Below, piece by piece: positions 42,693 to 51,716 of a DNA stretch of 64,000 nt (positions are counted from its first letter, which is position 1; each line of letters starts with the position of its first letter). The stretch is from Clostridiales bacterium (GTDB taxonomy: Bacteria; Bacillota; Clostridia; Christensenellales; QALW01). A model generated the notes under the pieces. It was not told the origin of the DNA and did no database searches. It worked only from the letters and a program-made list of their open reading frames with translations. The translations under genes were made by a program, and so were the position numbers. The stretch covers positions 1 through 64,000 of the forward strand of contig SVIH01000012.1 of the NCBI GenBank assembly GCA_015069575.1, given 5' to 3'.

Positions 42693-43800
42693 TTTAAAAA
42701 GAATTCTTGCCTGTATAATATGCGTATTTTTATTATTGAATACAGGCTGCAAAAAAAATGATCCTGATGTACCAACAGGTATTCAACAAAACATAAAAAA
42801 GCTGGCATTGATAACATCTGATATTGAAATTGAGCTTGACTATAATTACGCTGCTATATGGGAAGGCGTTTTATCTTGTTGTCAAACCAACAACATAAAC
42901 TATAGTTTTTATATGCCTGACGATATGTCTGAGCAAGCCCTTAGCCAGCAATTTGAATATGCAGTAGGCGATGGTGCATCTACTATCATGTGCATGGGTG
43001 ATGAATTTGCACCTGTTATCAAAGTTATGCAGGATAAATACCCTGATGTAAACTTTGTTGCCATTGATGTTCCTGCTGACAGTATCGGTGAATTAAAAAA
43101 GAACACACATTGTGTAATGTTCCGCCAAGAACAAGGCGGTTACATTGTAGGATACGCTTCTGTTAAAGACGGGTTTACAAAATTAGCTTATATGGGCGAC
43201 CATAAATCAGCAACATATGAAGCATATGTTAATGGTTTTATCAAAGGTATTAACGATGCAGCAGTGCAAAGTAATATTCCTGTTTCTATAGAAATTGCTT
43301 ATATCAGTGATTTTGACAGTCCTGATTTTGCCTTTGACCATGTTGGTTCGTGGTTCAGCGGCGGCACCGAACTGTTAATGATATGTGCTGATGATTACTT
43401 TACAGAATCTTGCGCGCAACACGCAGTAAATAATATGGGTTATATGATTGGCACAGATAACGATAAATCCCATTTAGGTGCAAACCTGGACTACAATCCA
43501 TTTATTACCAGCGCGCAAAAAGGATTAAGAGAAGTTGTTGATACTACTTTAGAAATGGTTATTTCAGGCCAATGGGACGATTCTTTAGGCGGAAAAACTC
43601 TTTATTACGGCTTGCAGAACGGTAATTACATTTACTTGCCCGATCATGAAGCCACCTGGCTTTTTTCAGGATTTTCTTTGGAAGATTACCAAACCTTAAA
43701 AAACAGCATCGCAACAGGTTCAACGCTTATTGACGGAAGTAAAATGCCAACCGTAAATGAAGACCTTGTAAAAATAAATATCAAAACTGCAGAAGATTAA
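42685..43800 (+). CDS. BMP-family (PnrA-like) substrate-binding lipoprotein
   Basis: This 371-residue lipoprotein (signal ending NTGCKK) has a periplasmic-binding fold of BMP type: KLALITSDIEIELDYNYAAIWEGV, MCMGDEFAPVIKVMQDKYPDVNFVAIDVPA, QEQGGYIVGYASVKDGFTKLAYMGD. BMP proteins bind nucleosides or purines for ABC uptake. No permease or ATPase is adjacent, so it may share a distant transporter or act as a sensor. It is followed by a bidirectional terminator. Confidence 0.85.
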   Translation: MVNLKRILACIICVFLLLNTGCKKNDPDVPTGIQQNIKKLALITSDIEIELDYNYAAIWEGVLSCCQTNNINYSFYMPDDMSEQALSQQFEYAVGDGASTIMCMGDEFAPVIKVMQDKYPDVNFVAIDVPADSIGELKKNTHCVMFRQEQGGYIVGYASVKDGFTKLAYMGDHKSATYEAYVNGFIKGINDAAVQSNIPVSIEIAYISDFDSPDFAFDHVGSWFSGGTELLMICADDYFTESCAQHAVNNMGYMIGTDNDKSHLGANLDYNPFITSAQKGLREVVDTTLEMVISGQWDDSLGGKTLYYGLQNGNYIYLPDHEATWLFSGFSLEDYQTLKNSIATGSTLIDGSKMPTVNEDLVKINIKTAED

Positions 43801-43803
43801 AAA

Positions 43804-43838
43804 AACAAAAAGCCTTGATAAAATCAAGGCTTTTATTT
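43804..43838. terminator. Bidirectional terminator between the BMP and PduL genes
   Basis: AAAAAGCCTTGAT-aaa-ATCAAGGCTTTTATTTT, a perfect ten-pair stem with flanking A and T tracts, between convergent genes. Confidence 0.9.
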
Positions 43839-43850
43839 TTTATGTAAAAA

Positions 43851-44417
43851 TTATTTTACGATATATCCTTCTTTAACGCCGAATGCTGCATTTGCTTCAT
43901 CAGTATCAATATGCATAGCAAGTGCAAACTTTTCGCTTACGCGAACAACAACATCACCAAAGATACAGCTTCTCTCTGCGCTTTCAGCTTTAACTGAAAC
44001 GATTTCCTTATCTTTAACGCCAAGTTTTTCAGCATCAGCGGGAGTCATATGAATATGCCTTTTTGCAACGATAACGCCTTCTGCAATTTCAATTTCACCA
44101 CAAGGACCAACGAGTTTGCAACCGGGTGTGCCCTTAATATCGCCTGATTCTTTAATAGCAATGCCAACACCGATAGAACGGGCATCTGTTGCTGAAAGTT
44201 CAACCTGAGTATCAGGGCGAACAGGACCTAAAATACTTACGCCTGCAAGTTCTTTTTTAGGGCCAACAACTGTAACGCGTTCTTCGCATGCATACTGACC
44301 GGGCTGTGAAAGATCCTTTTTAGCGGTTAACTGATAGCCTGCGCCAAACAAAGTTTCTAAAGCTTCCTGTGAAACGTGAACATGGCGGGCACTTGTTTCA
44401 ATAATAAATTTATCCAT
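43851..44417 (-). CDS. pduL: PduL-type phosphotransacylase
   Basis: This 188-residue protein has the two PduL half-domains with metal-binding His: ARHVHVSQEALETLFG, and AKRHIHMTPADAEKLGV, and ends LAMHIDTDEANAAFGV. It transfers an acyl group between CoA and phosphate (acetyl- or propanoyl-CoA to acyl-phosphate), giving ATP via acetate kinase. Lack of an N-terminal encapsulation tail and of microcompartment neighbours suggests a housekeeping acetate-forming enzyme. Confidence 0.93.
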   Translation of the reverse strand: MDKFIIETSARHVHVSQEALETLFGAGYQLTAKKDLSQPGQYACEERVTVVGPKKELAGVSILGPVRPDTQVELSATDARSIGVGIAIKESGDIKGTPGCKLVGPCGEIEIAEGVIVAKRHIHMTPADAEKLGVKDKEIVSVKAESAERSCIFGDVVVRVSEKFALAMHIDTDEANAAFGVKEGYIVK

Positions 44418-44496
44418 TTTAAAAATCTTCCTTTCAAAATTACTGGCTATATTCTACAACATATACTGTTTTTTTGCAAATGTTTTTTAAATATAA

Positions 44497-45144
44497 CTAT
44501 GTTACATTTACAAATTTAATAGATGATATCTGTTGGTCAATAATGGGGCGGTCGCTTAGATTAGTTTTTGTTGTTGCAATTTTATCTAAAACATCAAAAC
44601 CTGCAATTAATTCACCAAACGCCGCGTACTTTCCATCAAGGGAAGATCTGCAATCACCATGGCAGATAAAAAACTGCGAAGACGCTGAATCAGGATTATC
44701 AGTTCTTGCCATTGATAAGACTCCTTTTTTGTGGCTTAAATTATTATTAAAACCGTTTATGCCAAACTCCCCTTTAATTTTATCCTTGCTTCCGCCTGTA
44801 CCTAATCCCGTTGGATCCCCTGTCTGAATAACAAAATCTTTAATTACTCTGTGAAAAGTTAATCCGTTATAAAAATTTTCTGAAACAAGTTTTTTAAAAT
44901 TTGAAACCGTTATAGGCGCTGTTTCAGGATAAAGGCGGGCTATCATTATTCCCCCGTCCATCATTTCAATTTTAACATAATCAGTTTGCTCGTCTGTTTC
45001 AACAAAAGAAATGTTTTCCTTTTCCCCTTCTTTTGTATCTTCGTGAGTGTTTAACTGACCATTATTACAGCCCGCAAACAAAAATATAATCAAAAACAAA
45101 GAAACTAATTTAATCAAGTTCTTTAACGCCTGTGTAGAGTTCAT
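44497..45144 (-). CDS. Cyclophilin-type peptidyl-prolyl isomerase lipoprotein
   Basis: This 215-residue protein has a lipoprotein signal (LFLIIFLFAGC) and a cyclophilin domain: VKIEMMDGGIMIARLYPETAPITVSNF, FYNGLTFHRVIKDFVIQTGDPTGLGTGG, LSMARTDNPDSASSQFFI. The catalytic Arg is in FHRVI. It isomerises proline bonds in exported proteins outside the membrane. The start overlaps the ABC transporter gene by 35 bases, and the signal peptide lies within that overlap. Confidence 0.92.
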   Translation of the reverse strand: MNSTQALKNLIKLVSLFLIIFLFAGCNNGQLNTHEDTKEGEKENISFVETDEQTDYVKIEMMDGGIMIARLYPETAPITVSNFKKLVSENFYNGLTFHRVIKDFVIQTGDPTGLGTGGSKDKIKGEFGINGFNNNLSHKKGVLSMARTDNPDSASSQFFICHGDCRSSLDGKYAAFGELIAGFDVLDKIATTKTNLSDRPIIDQQISSIKFVNVT

Positions 45145-46975
45145 AATATCTTCCTTTCAGTTTCAAAAGGTCTTCATGATTACCGCGTTCAATAATTTCG
45201 CCGTTTTCCAAAACCATAATAGCGTTGGCGTTGCGCACAGTTGAAAGCCTGTGTGCAATAACAAAAGTAGTGCGGTTTTTCATTAACCTTTCCATACCGT
45301 GTTCAATATGCCTTTCCGTTCTTGTATCAACTGAACTTGTTGCTTCATCAAGAACAAGAATCGGCGCTTTAGAAAGCGCTGCACGGGCAATATTTAAAAG
45401 CTGTTTTTGCCCCTGTGAAAGATTTGCGCCATCACCGGTTATCATAGTGTTATAGCCCTGGCTTAAACGCATAATAAACGAGTGGGCACTTGCTGTTTTT
45501 GCCGCTTCAATAACTTCTTCATCTGTTGCATCTAATCTACCATAACGAATATTTTCCATAACCGTTCCTGTAAAAAGATGCGTATCCTGTAAAACCATTG
45601 CGATATTCTGCCTTAAAACATCTCGTTTTATATCCTTAATATTAATACCATCAATGGTGATTTTACCTTCTTCAATATCATAAAAACGATTTAAAAGGTT
45701 TGTTACAGTAGTTTTTCCTGCACCCGTTGAACCAACAAATGCAATTTTTTGTCCCGCTTTTGCATACAAAGAAATATTTTTTAACACAGTTGTTTGCGGA
45801 ACATACCCAAATGTAACATTTTCAAGCACAACTTCACCTTTTAAAACAGGTGTTTGCGCATCTGATTTATCCGGTGTTTCAGGAGGCATATCCATAACGG
45901 CAAAAACCCGTTCTGCACCTGCCAAAGCAGCAAAAATGGTGCTCATTTGTTGTGAAATCATATTTATGGGCATTGAAAAACTACGGGAAAGCCCACAGAA
46001 CAAGCCAACGCTACCAACATCGCACACACCTGCCAGGCACAAAAGACCGCCAATGCCTGCAGTTAAGCCGTAACTGATCTGGCTGAAATTATGCATTATC
46101 GGACCCATTATTCCGCCAAAGAACTGGGCTTTAAACAATTTATCACGCATATCACCGTTTAAAAGATCAAACTCTTCCTGGCAAACATCTTCGTGATTGA
46201 ATACTTTTACAACTTTAACACCGTTAACGGTTTCTTCAATATATCCGTTCATCGCGCCAAGCGCCGCCTGTTGCTGTTTATAATATTTACCTGAATGTTT
46301 GGCAATTAATCCACCGCCAAAGGTAAATATAGGAATAAACGCAACGGTTATCAAAGTAAGCCATATGTTTGAAGTAACCATTAAAACAAAGGTTGCAATA
46401 AGTTGCACTAACCCTGAAAAAGTACTTGTAAGGGTTTGGGTTATCATTATATCAATATTATCAACATCGTTGGTAAAACGGCTCATAACTTCACCGGTTG
46501 TATTTTTATCAAAGTAACTTGTAGGAAGCATCTGTATTTTATCAAACAGGTCATTCCTTAACTTTTCAATAGAACGCTGTGAAATTTTAAGCATCATTTT
46601 TGCCTGAAGATAGTTTGAACAAATACCTACAAGGTAAACACCCCCTAAAAGCATAAGGGTCTGGGCAAGATAACCTATTCTTTCTAACGCAGTTTTATCT
46701 TTTTCAACAAGTTCGTTAATAATAGGGCGCAAAAGACCTGTTGCAAAAACGCTTGTAACACTTGTAACAAGAATAAGCAAAAATACAACTAAAAGCAGAT
46801 ACTTATATTTTGCAATATAAGAAAACATCCTTGTAATTACACTTTTTATATTTTTAGGTTTGCCCGTCATTCTTGGTGCGCCCGGTCCGCCCCTGCGTCC
46901 GCCAGGACCACGCCTTGCACTTTCATTTACTGCGCGTGCGTATTGTTTTTGGAGGTCAGCTAAAGTTCTTTTCAT
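45110..46975 (-). CDS. ABC exporter subunit with intact nucleotide-binding site
   Basis: This 621-residue half-transporter has a Gly/Pro/Arg-rich N-terminal extension (RRGPGGRRGGPGAPRM), six membrane spans and an ATPase domain with GSTGAGKTT near residue 418, LSQGQKQLLN and ILVLDEATSSVD (catalytic Glu present). It pairs with the next ABC gene, whose Walker B lacks the Glu, forming a heterodimer like TM287/288 or BmrCD. Such exporters remove drugs or lipids. Confidence 0.9.
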   Translation of the reverse strand: MKRTLADLQKQYARAVNESARRGPGGRRGGPGAPRMTGKPKNIKSVITRMFSYIAKYKYLLLVVFLLILVTSVTSVFATGLLRPIINELVEKDKTALERIGYLAQTLMLLGGVYLVGICSNYLQAKMMLKISQRSIEKLRNDLFDKIQMLPTSYFDKNTTGEVMSRFTNDVDNIDIMITQTLTSTFSGLVQLIATFVLMVTSNIWLTLITVAFIPIFTFGGGLIAKHSGKYYKQQQAALGAMNGYIEETVNGVKVVKVFNHEDVCQEEFDLLNGDMRDKLFKAQFFGGIMGPIMHNFSQISYGLTAGIGGLLCLAGVCDVGSVGLFCGLSRSFSMPINMISQQMSTIFAALAGAERVFAVMDMPPETPDKSDAQTPVLKGEVVLENVTFGYVPQTTVLKNISLYAKAGQKIAFVGSTGAGKTTVTNLLNRFYDIEEGKITIDGINIKDIKRDVLRQNIAMVLQDTHLFTGTVMENIRYGRLDATDEEVIEAAKTASAHSFIMRLSQGYNTMITGDGANLSQGQKQLLNIARAALSKAPILVLDEATSSVDTRTERHIEHGMERLMKNRTTFVIAHRLSTVRNANAIMVLENGEIIERGNHEDLLKLKGRYYELYTGVKELD

Positions 46976-46976
46976 A

Positions 46977-48752
46977 TTATGCTTCCTCCTTATCTATCTG
47001 AGAATAGTATATTTCCTGATATTCCTTATTATTTTTAATAAGTTCATCATGTGTGCCTACGCCTGTAATTTTGCCTTCATCCATAACAACTATCATGTCA
47101 GCATCAATAACAGAAGAAATGCGCTGGGCAATAATTATTTTTGTAGTTTCTTTAAGTTCATTTTTAAAGGTTTCCCTTATCTGTTTTTCTGTAGCAGTAT
47201 CTACCGCGCTTGTAGAATCATCAAAAATAATTATCTTTGGCTTTTTTAAAAGAGCGCGGGCAATACAAAGCCTTTGTTTCTGTCCGCCAGAAACATTCGT
47301 TCCGCCCTGTGAAAGATCAGTTTTATAGCCATCTTTAAATGTTGTTATAAATTTATCCGCCTGTGCATTTTTTGATGCGGCAATAATTTCTTCTTCCGTT
47401 GCATTTTCGTTGCCCCATCTTAAATTATCTTCAATACTGCCCGAAAACAGCACGTTCTTTTGCAGTACCATCGCAACGCCATCGCGGAGATTTTTAATAG
47501 AATAATCCTTTACATCTACCCCATCAACAAGTACCTGACCTTCATCTGCATCATAAAGGCGGGGTATCATTGAAACTAAAGTACTTTTGCCACAACCTGT
47601 TGAACCGATAATACCTACCGTTGCTTTTGCAGGTATTGTAAGATCAATATTATCAAGCACTTTTTCTTCGCTGTTTTTATAATAGCGGAAAGAAAGCTCC
47701 TTAAATTGAATACTTCCCTTTTCAACCATTAAATCAGGGTGCTTTGCATTTTCATCGGTTATATCAATTTTTTCATCAAGCACTTCACCGATACGCTTAC
47801 CTGATGCAAGTGCACGGGACATATTCATAAACATCATGGTTATCATCATCAAAGATGAAAGTATCTGCGTAATATACGTAATAAATGCAGTAAGATCGCC
47901 GGCTGTCATTGTTGAATTAATAACCATATTACCGCCAAACCAATAAACTGCAATAGTGGTTATATTCATAAAGAAAGTAACTAACGGTGAAAGCAAAATC
48001 ATAATATTCATTGCTTCATAGCCCGCCTGTTTAAGCTGACCGTTGGCTTTGCGGAATTTTTCACCTTCAAATTCCTGCCTTACAAAACTTTTAACTACGC
48101 GTACATTTGTGATGTTTTCCTGTACAGTTGAGTTAAGCCCATCGATCTTTTCCTGCATACATGAAAATTTAGGATAACTTTTTTTAATTATAAAGAATAT
48201 ACACACAAGCATTAATGGCATTACCACCGCCAGAACTAAGGTAAGGCTTGGATTTAATACTATTGCCATAATCAAAGCGCCAATAAGCATACCCGGTGAA
48301 CGAAGCGCCATTCTTAAAAGCATATTCACAAAGTTCTGCAACTGGGTAATATCATTTGTAAGCCTTGTTACAAGTGAGCCTGTTTGAAAACGATCAATAT
48401 TCTTAAAAGAAAATTTTTGCACCTGCTTATACACATCACGACGAACATCTGTTGCAAAATTTACCGATGCCTTTGCGCCAAACCAAGCGCCGCCTACACC
48501 GCCTATCATCATTAAAATAGCCGTTAAAATCATACCCGTCATCACAGCAACGATAAAGCCGTCACCTGTACCGAAAACAGTATATAACCATTTTACAATC
48601 TTAGGGGCTTCTTCACCTGAAACACCATAATCAATAATACTTGCCATAAGTTTAGGCAAAACCATTTCGCCTGCAACTTCAACAAGCATACAAATCGGCC
48701 CTAGAATAAAAGCAGGTAAATAGGGTTTTACATATTTAAACCATCGTTTCAT
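46977..48752 (-). CDS. ABC exporter subunit with degenerate Walker B
   Basis: About 591 residues from ATG 48752 (MKRWFKYVKPYL), preferred over the track start which lies eight codons upstream. Six membrane spans, then Walker A GSTGCGKST near residue 395 of the track numbering, signature VSGGQKQR and Walker B IIIFDDSTSAVD with Asp instead of the catalytic Glu. One degenerate site is characteristic of heterodimeric exporters. It overlaps the MarR gene slightly and ends one base before the partner gene. Confidence 0.9.
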   Translation of the reverse strand: MKRWFKYVKPYLPAFILGPICMLVEVAGEMVLPKLMASIIDYGVSGEEAPKIVKWLYTVFGTGDGFIVAVMTGMILTAILMMIGGVGGAWFGAKASVNFATDVRRDVYKQVQKFSFKNIDRFQTGSLVTRLTNDITQLQNFVNMLLRMALRSPGMLIGALIMAIVLNPSLTLVLAVVMPLMLVCIFFIIKKSYPKFSCMQEKIDGLNSTVQENITNVRVVKSFVRQEFEGEKFRKANGQLKQAGYEAMNIMILLSPLVTFFMNITTIAVYWFGGNMVINSTMTAGDLTAFITYITQILSSLMMITMMFMNMSRALASGKRIGEVLDEKIDITDENAKHPDLMVEKGSIQFKELSFRYYKNSEEKVLDNIDLTIPAKATVGIIGSTGCGKSTLVSMIPRLYDADEGQVLVDGVDVKDYSIKNLRDGVAMVLQKNVLFSGSIEDNLRWGNENATEEEIIAASKNAQADKFITTFKDGYKTDLSQGGTNVSGGQKQRLCIARALLKKPKIIIFDDSTSAVDTATEKQIRETFKNELKETTKIIIAQRISSVIDADMIVVMDEGKITGVGTHDELIKNNKEYQEIYYSQIDKEEA

Positions 48753-49230
48753 CTTTTTTAACCTCTTCCTGTTCAAAATCGTTTAAATTCTTTTGCATTT
48801 TTTCAAGGCAATTGTAAAACAGCAACAGTTCTTTTTCAGAAAAATCCTTGAACATATGGGTATCAACCTCATCTACAAGGGCTTTTGTTTTAAAAAGAAT
48901 TTCTTTGCCTTTATCGGTTACGGTGATTTTATTAAAACGCATATCATCTTTTAATGCTTCGCGCTTTATATATCCGCCTTTTTCTAGTTTTTTAACCGAA
49001 ACCGCTATTGCCGCAGGGCTGACTTCAAAAAAAGACGCTAACTCTTTTTGAGAAAGCGGTTCTTCACTTTTATAAATGTGTAATAAAAGCCTGTGCTGTG
49101 TGCGGTGCAGGCTACCTTTTGCAACTTGCTTTTCTATTAAAGTGCGATGCAATCTATCAGCACTGATAAACTTGTGTATAACTGTATTGATATCCACTTT
49201 TTTATACTCCTTTTTAAAAACAGTTAACAT
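48736..49230 (-). CDS. MarR-family transcription regulator
   Basis: This 164-residue winged-helix regulator has the MarR core: HRTQHRLLLHIYKSEEPLSQKELASFFEVSPAAIAVSVKKLEKGGYIKREALKDDMRFNKITVTDKGKEI, including the wing DDMRFNKI (in place of DxRxx). It heads the exporter operon and probably represses it in response to a ligand carried by the exporter. Its own promoter lies in the AT-rich stretch 49231-49290. Confidence 0.9.
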   Translation of the reverse strand: MLTVFKKEYKKVDINTVIHKFISADRLHRTLIEKQVAKGSLHRTQHRLLLHIYKSEEPLSQKELASFFEVSPAAIAVSVKKLEKGGYIKREALKDDMRFNKITVTDKGKEILFKTKALVDEVDTHMFKDFSEKELLLFYNCLEKMQKNLNDFEQEEVKKDETMV

Positions 49231-49287
49231 ATTAACTATTATATATGTTTTTATTGAATTGTCAACCTGAACAATGTGAAAATAAAA

Positions 49288-49322
49288 TGAAAAAGCATTT
49301 CTGAACGAAATGCTTTTTTAGT
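49288..49322 (-). terminator. Terminator of the M23 envelope gene
   Basis: AAAAAGCATTT-cgttcag-AAATGCTTTTT follows the M23 gene stop on the minus strand; the stem is eight pairs with T tracts on both sides. Confidence 0.8.
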
Positions 49323-49326
49323 TATT

Positions 49327-51615
49327 TTAAGTTGTTGCCGGAGTTTCCGTTGGTGCCTCCGTAGGCGCTTCTGTAGGAGCTTGTGTTGGCGCTTCTGCAG
49401 GCGTTTCTGTTGGTGCCTGTGTTATTTCAGGCGTTTGTGTATTTTCAGGAACAAGTGTATTTTCAGGTGTTGCCGTTAACTGTGGGCTAACACTTGGGGC
49501 AACAGTCTGATTAGGTGTAGGTGCTCCGCTTGGAATAACTGTTGGTGAAGGAGTTGATACGGGTGAAGAACTTACAAAAGGCATCAAACTTGCTATAGGC
49601 GGTTCAGTAGGTATCGGCGTTGGTGTTGGATAAGCAGTTTTTGTTCTGCTGGCAAGAATTATTTCTCTGAACCCTTTTTCTGCATCAAAATCAACCACTG
49701 ACCATAGTCCGTCTTTTGTAAGACGCTGTTTTTTCAAACTGTAAACATTTATTCTTGTAAGTGTATTTCCGTTATCTACAGGCGTGTAATAATACAGCCA
49801 TCCGCCTTGGAAAGTAAGGTTCTGGCAAAGTGTATCGCCCGTAACCTTTACAATTTCCGCTTTATCATTAAATTTTATATAAATGGAATTTGCATCATTT
49901 TCGTTTGTGAAAAGCAGATACCTTGTACCTGGCTGAACCTGATTATATGCCTGTGGAATCAACACCGTTGCATTGGATTCATCAGTATTATTAAGGGGAA
50001 CCTGAAGACAATTTTTATCACTGTAATATCTTCTGTAACAAAGATTTCCCTTGTAAACAAATGGCCTGTCCACACGGGACTGAATCATCTGCGTCTGTTC
50101 AAGAGTGTTTAAATCGAGCCTGTATATTCTTTCTGAATTTATACGGGCATTTTGCGTGTAATATATAGCGTTATCATAGTAGAAAATGTGTGAAACATCT
50201 CTGTCTGCTATTTCCGTTCTTTCAGAGCCATCATGCTTTATCCTGAATATAGAATCTTTATCCAAAGCATTTGCAAAATATATCCATTCATCCTGAACAA
50301 GCACAAAGGTGCGGGTATCAACCTCAGTAATTTTTACTGTTTCACTGCCATCAGCTAAAGTTTTTGTTAAATGTCCCGCTGAAGAAAGATCGCTGTAATA
50401 AAGCCAACCTTCATAGTAATTAAGATTTGCGCAAGGCTTATCTACCAACAACTGAACATTTGTTCCATCAGGCCTTGCTTTATATATTTTGTTTTCGTTA
50501 TTTTTATCAATATAGTACAGCCACTGGCCAACAAGCACTACAGAAGAATTATTCTGCCCATCAAAACCTGTAGCTTTAACTTTTGAAAAAGAACTGAATC
50601 CATCTTGTTTAAGTTGATTAAGATTAAACATATCTGCCAAAATAAGCGGATCGTAATTGCTCATTCTGGTATATGCAATTTCTTTTGAAAAACTTTTAAA
50701 TCTTTCAGCATTTCCATGGCGCACTTCTATATGAATATGAGTGTCCCCTGCAGGTTCGCCTGCACCACCGCCATATCCTAAAAGGTCGCCTTTTTTAACT
50801 TTTCCACCGTTTTCATATATCTTTTTTGCAGGAGTAATATCGTTGGCGTGAAGTATAATAACCGAAAGATCTTTTTCTTCAACATAAATGATTATCATAT
50901 TGTAATCATCTGTTGCTGCTGCATAAGTTATTTTGCCATCAACAACACTGTAAAACGGCTGATTATTGTATATGGTAAAATCTGTGCCTGTATGGTAATA
51001 TCCTTCTAAAATTCCGCCAACATAATTGTACTTTGACAAAAACCCTTGAATAATACTGCCGTATTCACTTTCATAATATGAGTTTTTACTGCTTTTAAAA
51101 AGATTAGATGCAAGCCTTATTGCCCGATCGTCTTCAAGGGCAGGATTTTCCGCATTAAACAAAAGCGCATCATCATATTGATTAGGGTTAGAATACCCAT
51201 ATATTACACCCGGAACATAATCAAAATGAACCTTTTCTTTTACAATTCCGTTTTTATCAGTTGAAACAACCGTTATGTTACGGCAATCGGTTCCTTTGAT
51301 TACTTGCTCGTTTTTAATGCTTGTCCACGATGAAGCATCAAAGCCTTTTTCAACTGATTCAACATTTCCATCTTTGCCGTAAATCTTGTATTTATAATTG
51401 CCTTCAAACCTTGAATAAAAAACAATATCCCCCACCTGATAAGGTGCCTGACTTGTGCCAAAAAGATATATACCCGCTGCGCGCTGCGAACCATCATCAA
51501 GTGAAAGTTCTTCAGGTTTTTTAAATCTATCCCAAGGCAAAACTGCAGCAGTAATTGCAAGAAGCACAACAACTGCAACAATAGCTATTACGGTGTGAAA
51601 ATATTTTTTAAGCAT
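49327..51615 (-). CDS. M23 peptidase plus DUF5050-like propeller envelope protein
   Basis: About 762 residues from ATG 51615 (MLKKYFHTV) behind GGGAGAG; the track start is 11 codons upstream. It has an N-terminal membrane anchor (VIAIVAVVVLLAITAAVL), then an M23 (LytM) domain with zinc ligands in YHTGTDF near residue 208 and DTHIHIEVRHG near 293. A beta-propeller of DUF5050-like blades (WLYYIDKNNENKIYKARPDG, WLYYSDLSS) follows. The C-terminus is a long Thr/Pro/Ala/Glu tail (APTEAPTETP). The peptidase would cut peptidoglycan peptides; the propeller may sense or bind wall polymers. Confidence 0.85.
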   Translation of the reverse strand: MLKKYFHTVIAIVAVVVLLAITAAVLPWDRFKKPEELSLDDGSQRAAGIYLFGTSQAPYQVGDIVFYSRFEGNYKYKIYGKDGNVESVEKGFDASSWTSIKNEQVIKGTDCRNITVVSTDKNGIVKEKVHFDYVPGVIYGYSNPNQYDDALLFNAENPALEDDRAIRLASNLFKSSKNSYYESEYGSIIQGFLSKYNYVGGILEGYYHTGTDFTIYNNQPFYSVVDGKITYAAATDDYNMIIIYVEEKDLSVIILHANDITPAKKIYENGGKVKKGDLLGYGGGAGEPAGDTHIHIEVRHGNAERFKSFSKEIAYTRMSNYDPLILADMFNLNQLKQDGFSSFSKVKATGFDGQNNSSVVLVGQWLYYIDKNNENKIYKARPDGTNVQLLVDKPCANLNYYEGWLYYSDLSSAGHLTKTLADGSETVKITEVDTRTFVLVQDEWIYFANALDKDSIFRIKHDGSERTEIADRDVSHIFYYDNAIYYTQNARINSERIYRLDLNTLEQTQMIQSRVDRPFVYKGNLCYRRYYSDKNCLQVPLNNTDESNATVLIPQAYNQVQPGTRYLLFTNENDANSIYIKFNDKAEIVKVTGDTLCQNLTFQGGWLYYYTPVDNGNTLTRINVYSLKKQRLTKDGLWSVVDFDAEKGFREIILASRTKTAYPTPTPIPTEPPIASLMPFVSSSPVSTPSPTVIPSGAPTPNQTVAPSVSPQLTATPENTLVPENTQTPEITQAPTETPAEAPTQAPTEAPTEAPTETPATT

Positions 51616-51684
51616 AAAAAACTCTCCCAGTATAAAGAATACATACAAGTATTATATACCATTTTTCATATTTTTACAATAGCA

Positions 51685-51716
51685 AAAAACAGGATACATA
51701 AGTACCCTGTTTTTAT
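51685..51716 (-). terminator. Terminator of argS
   Basis: On the minus strand AAAACAGGGTAC-ttatg-TATCCTGTTTT with T tract lies directly after the argS stop. Confidence 0.8.
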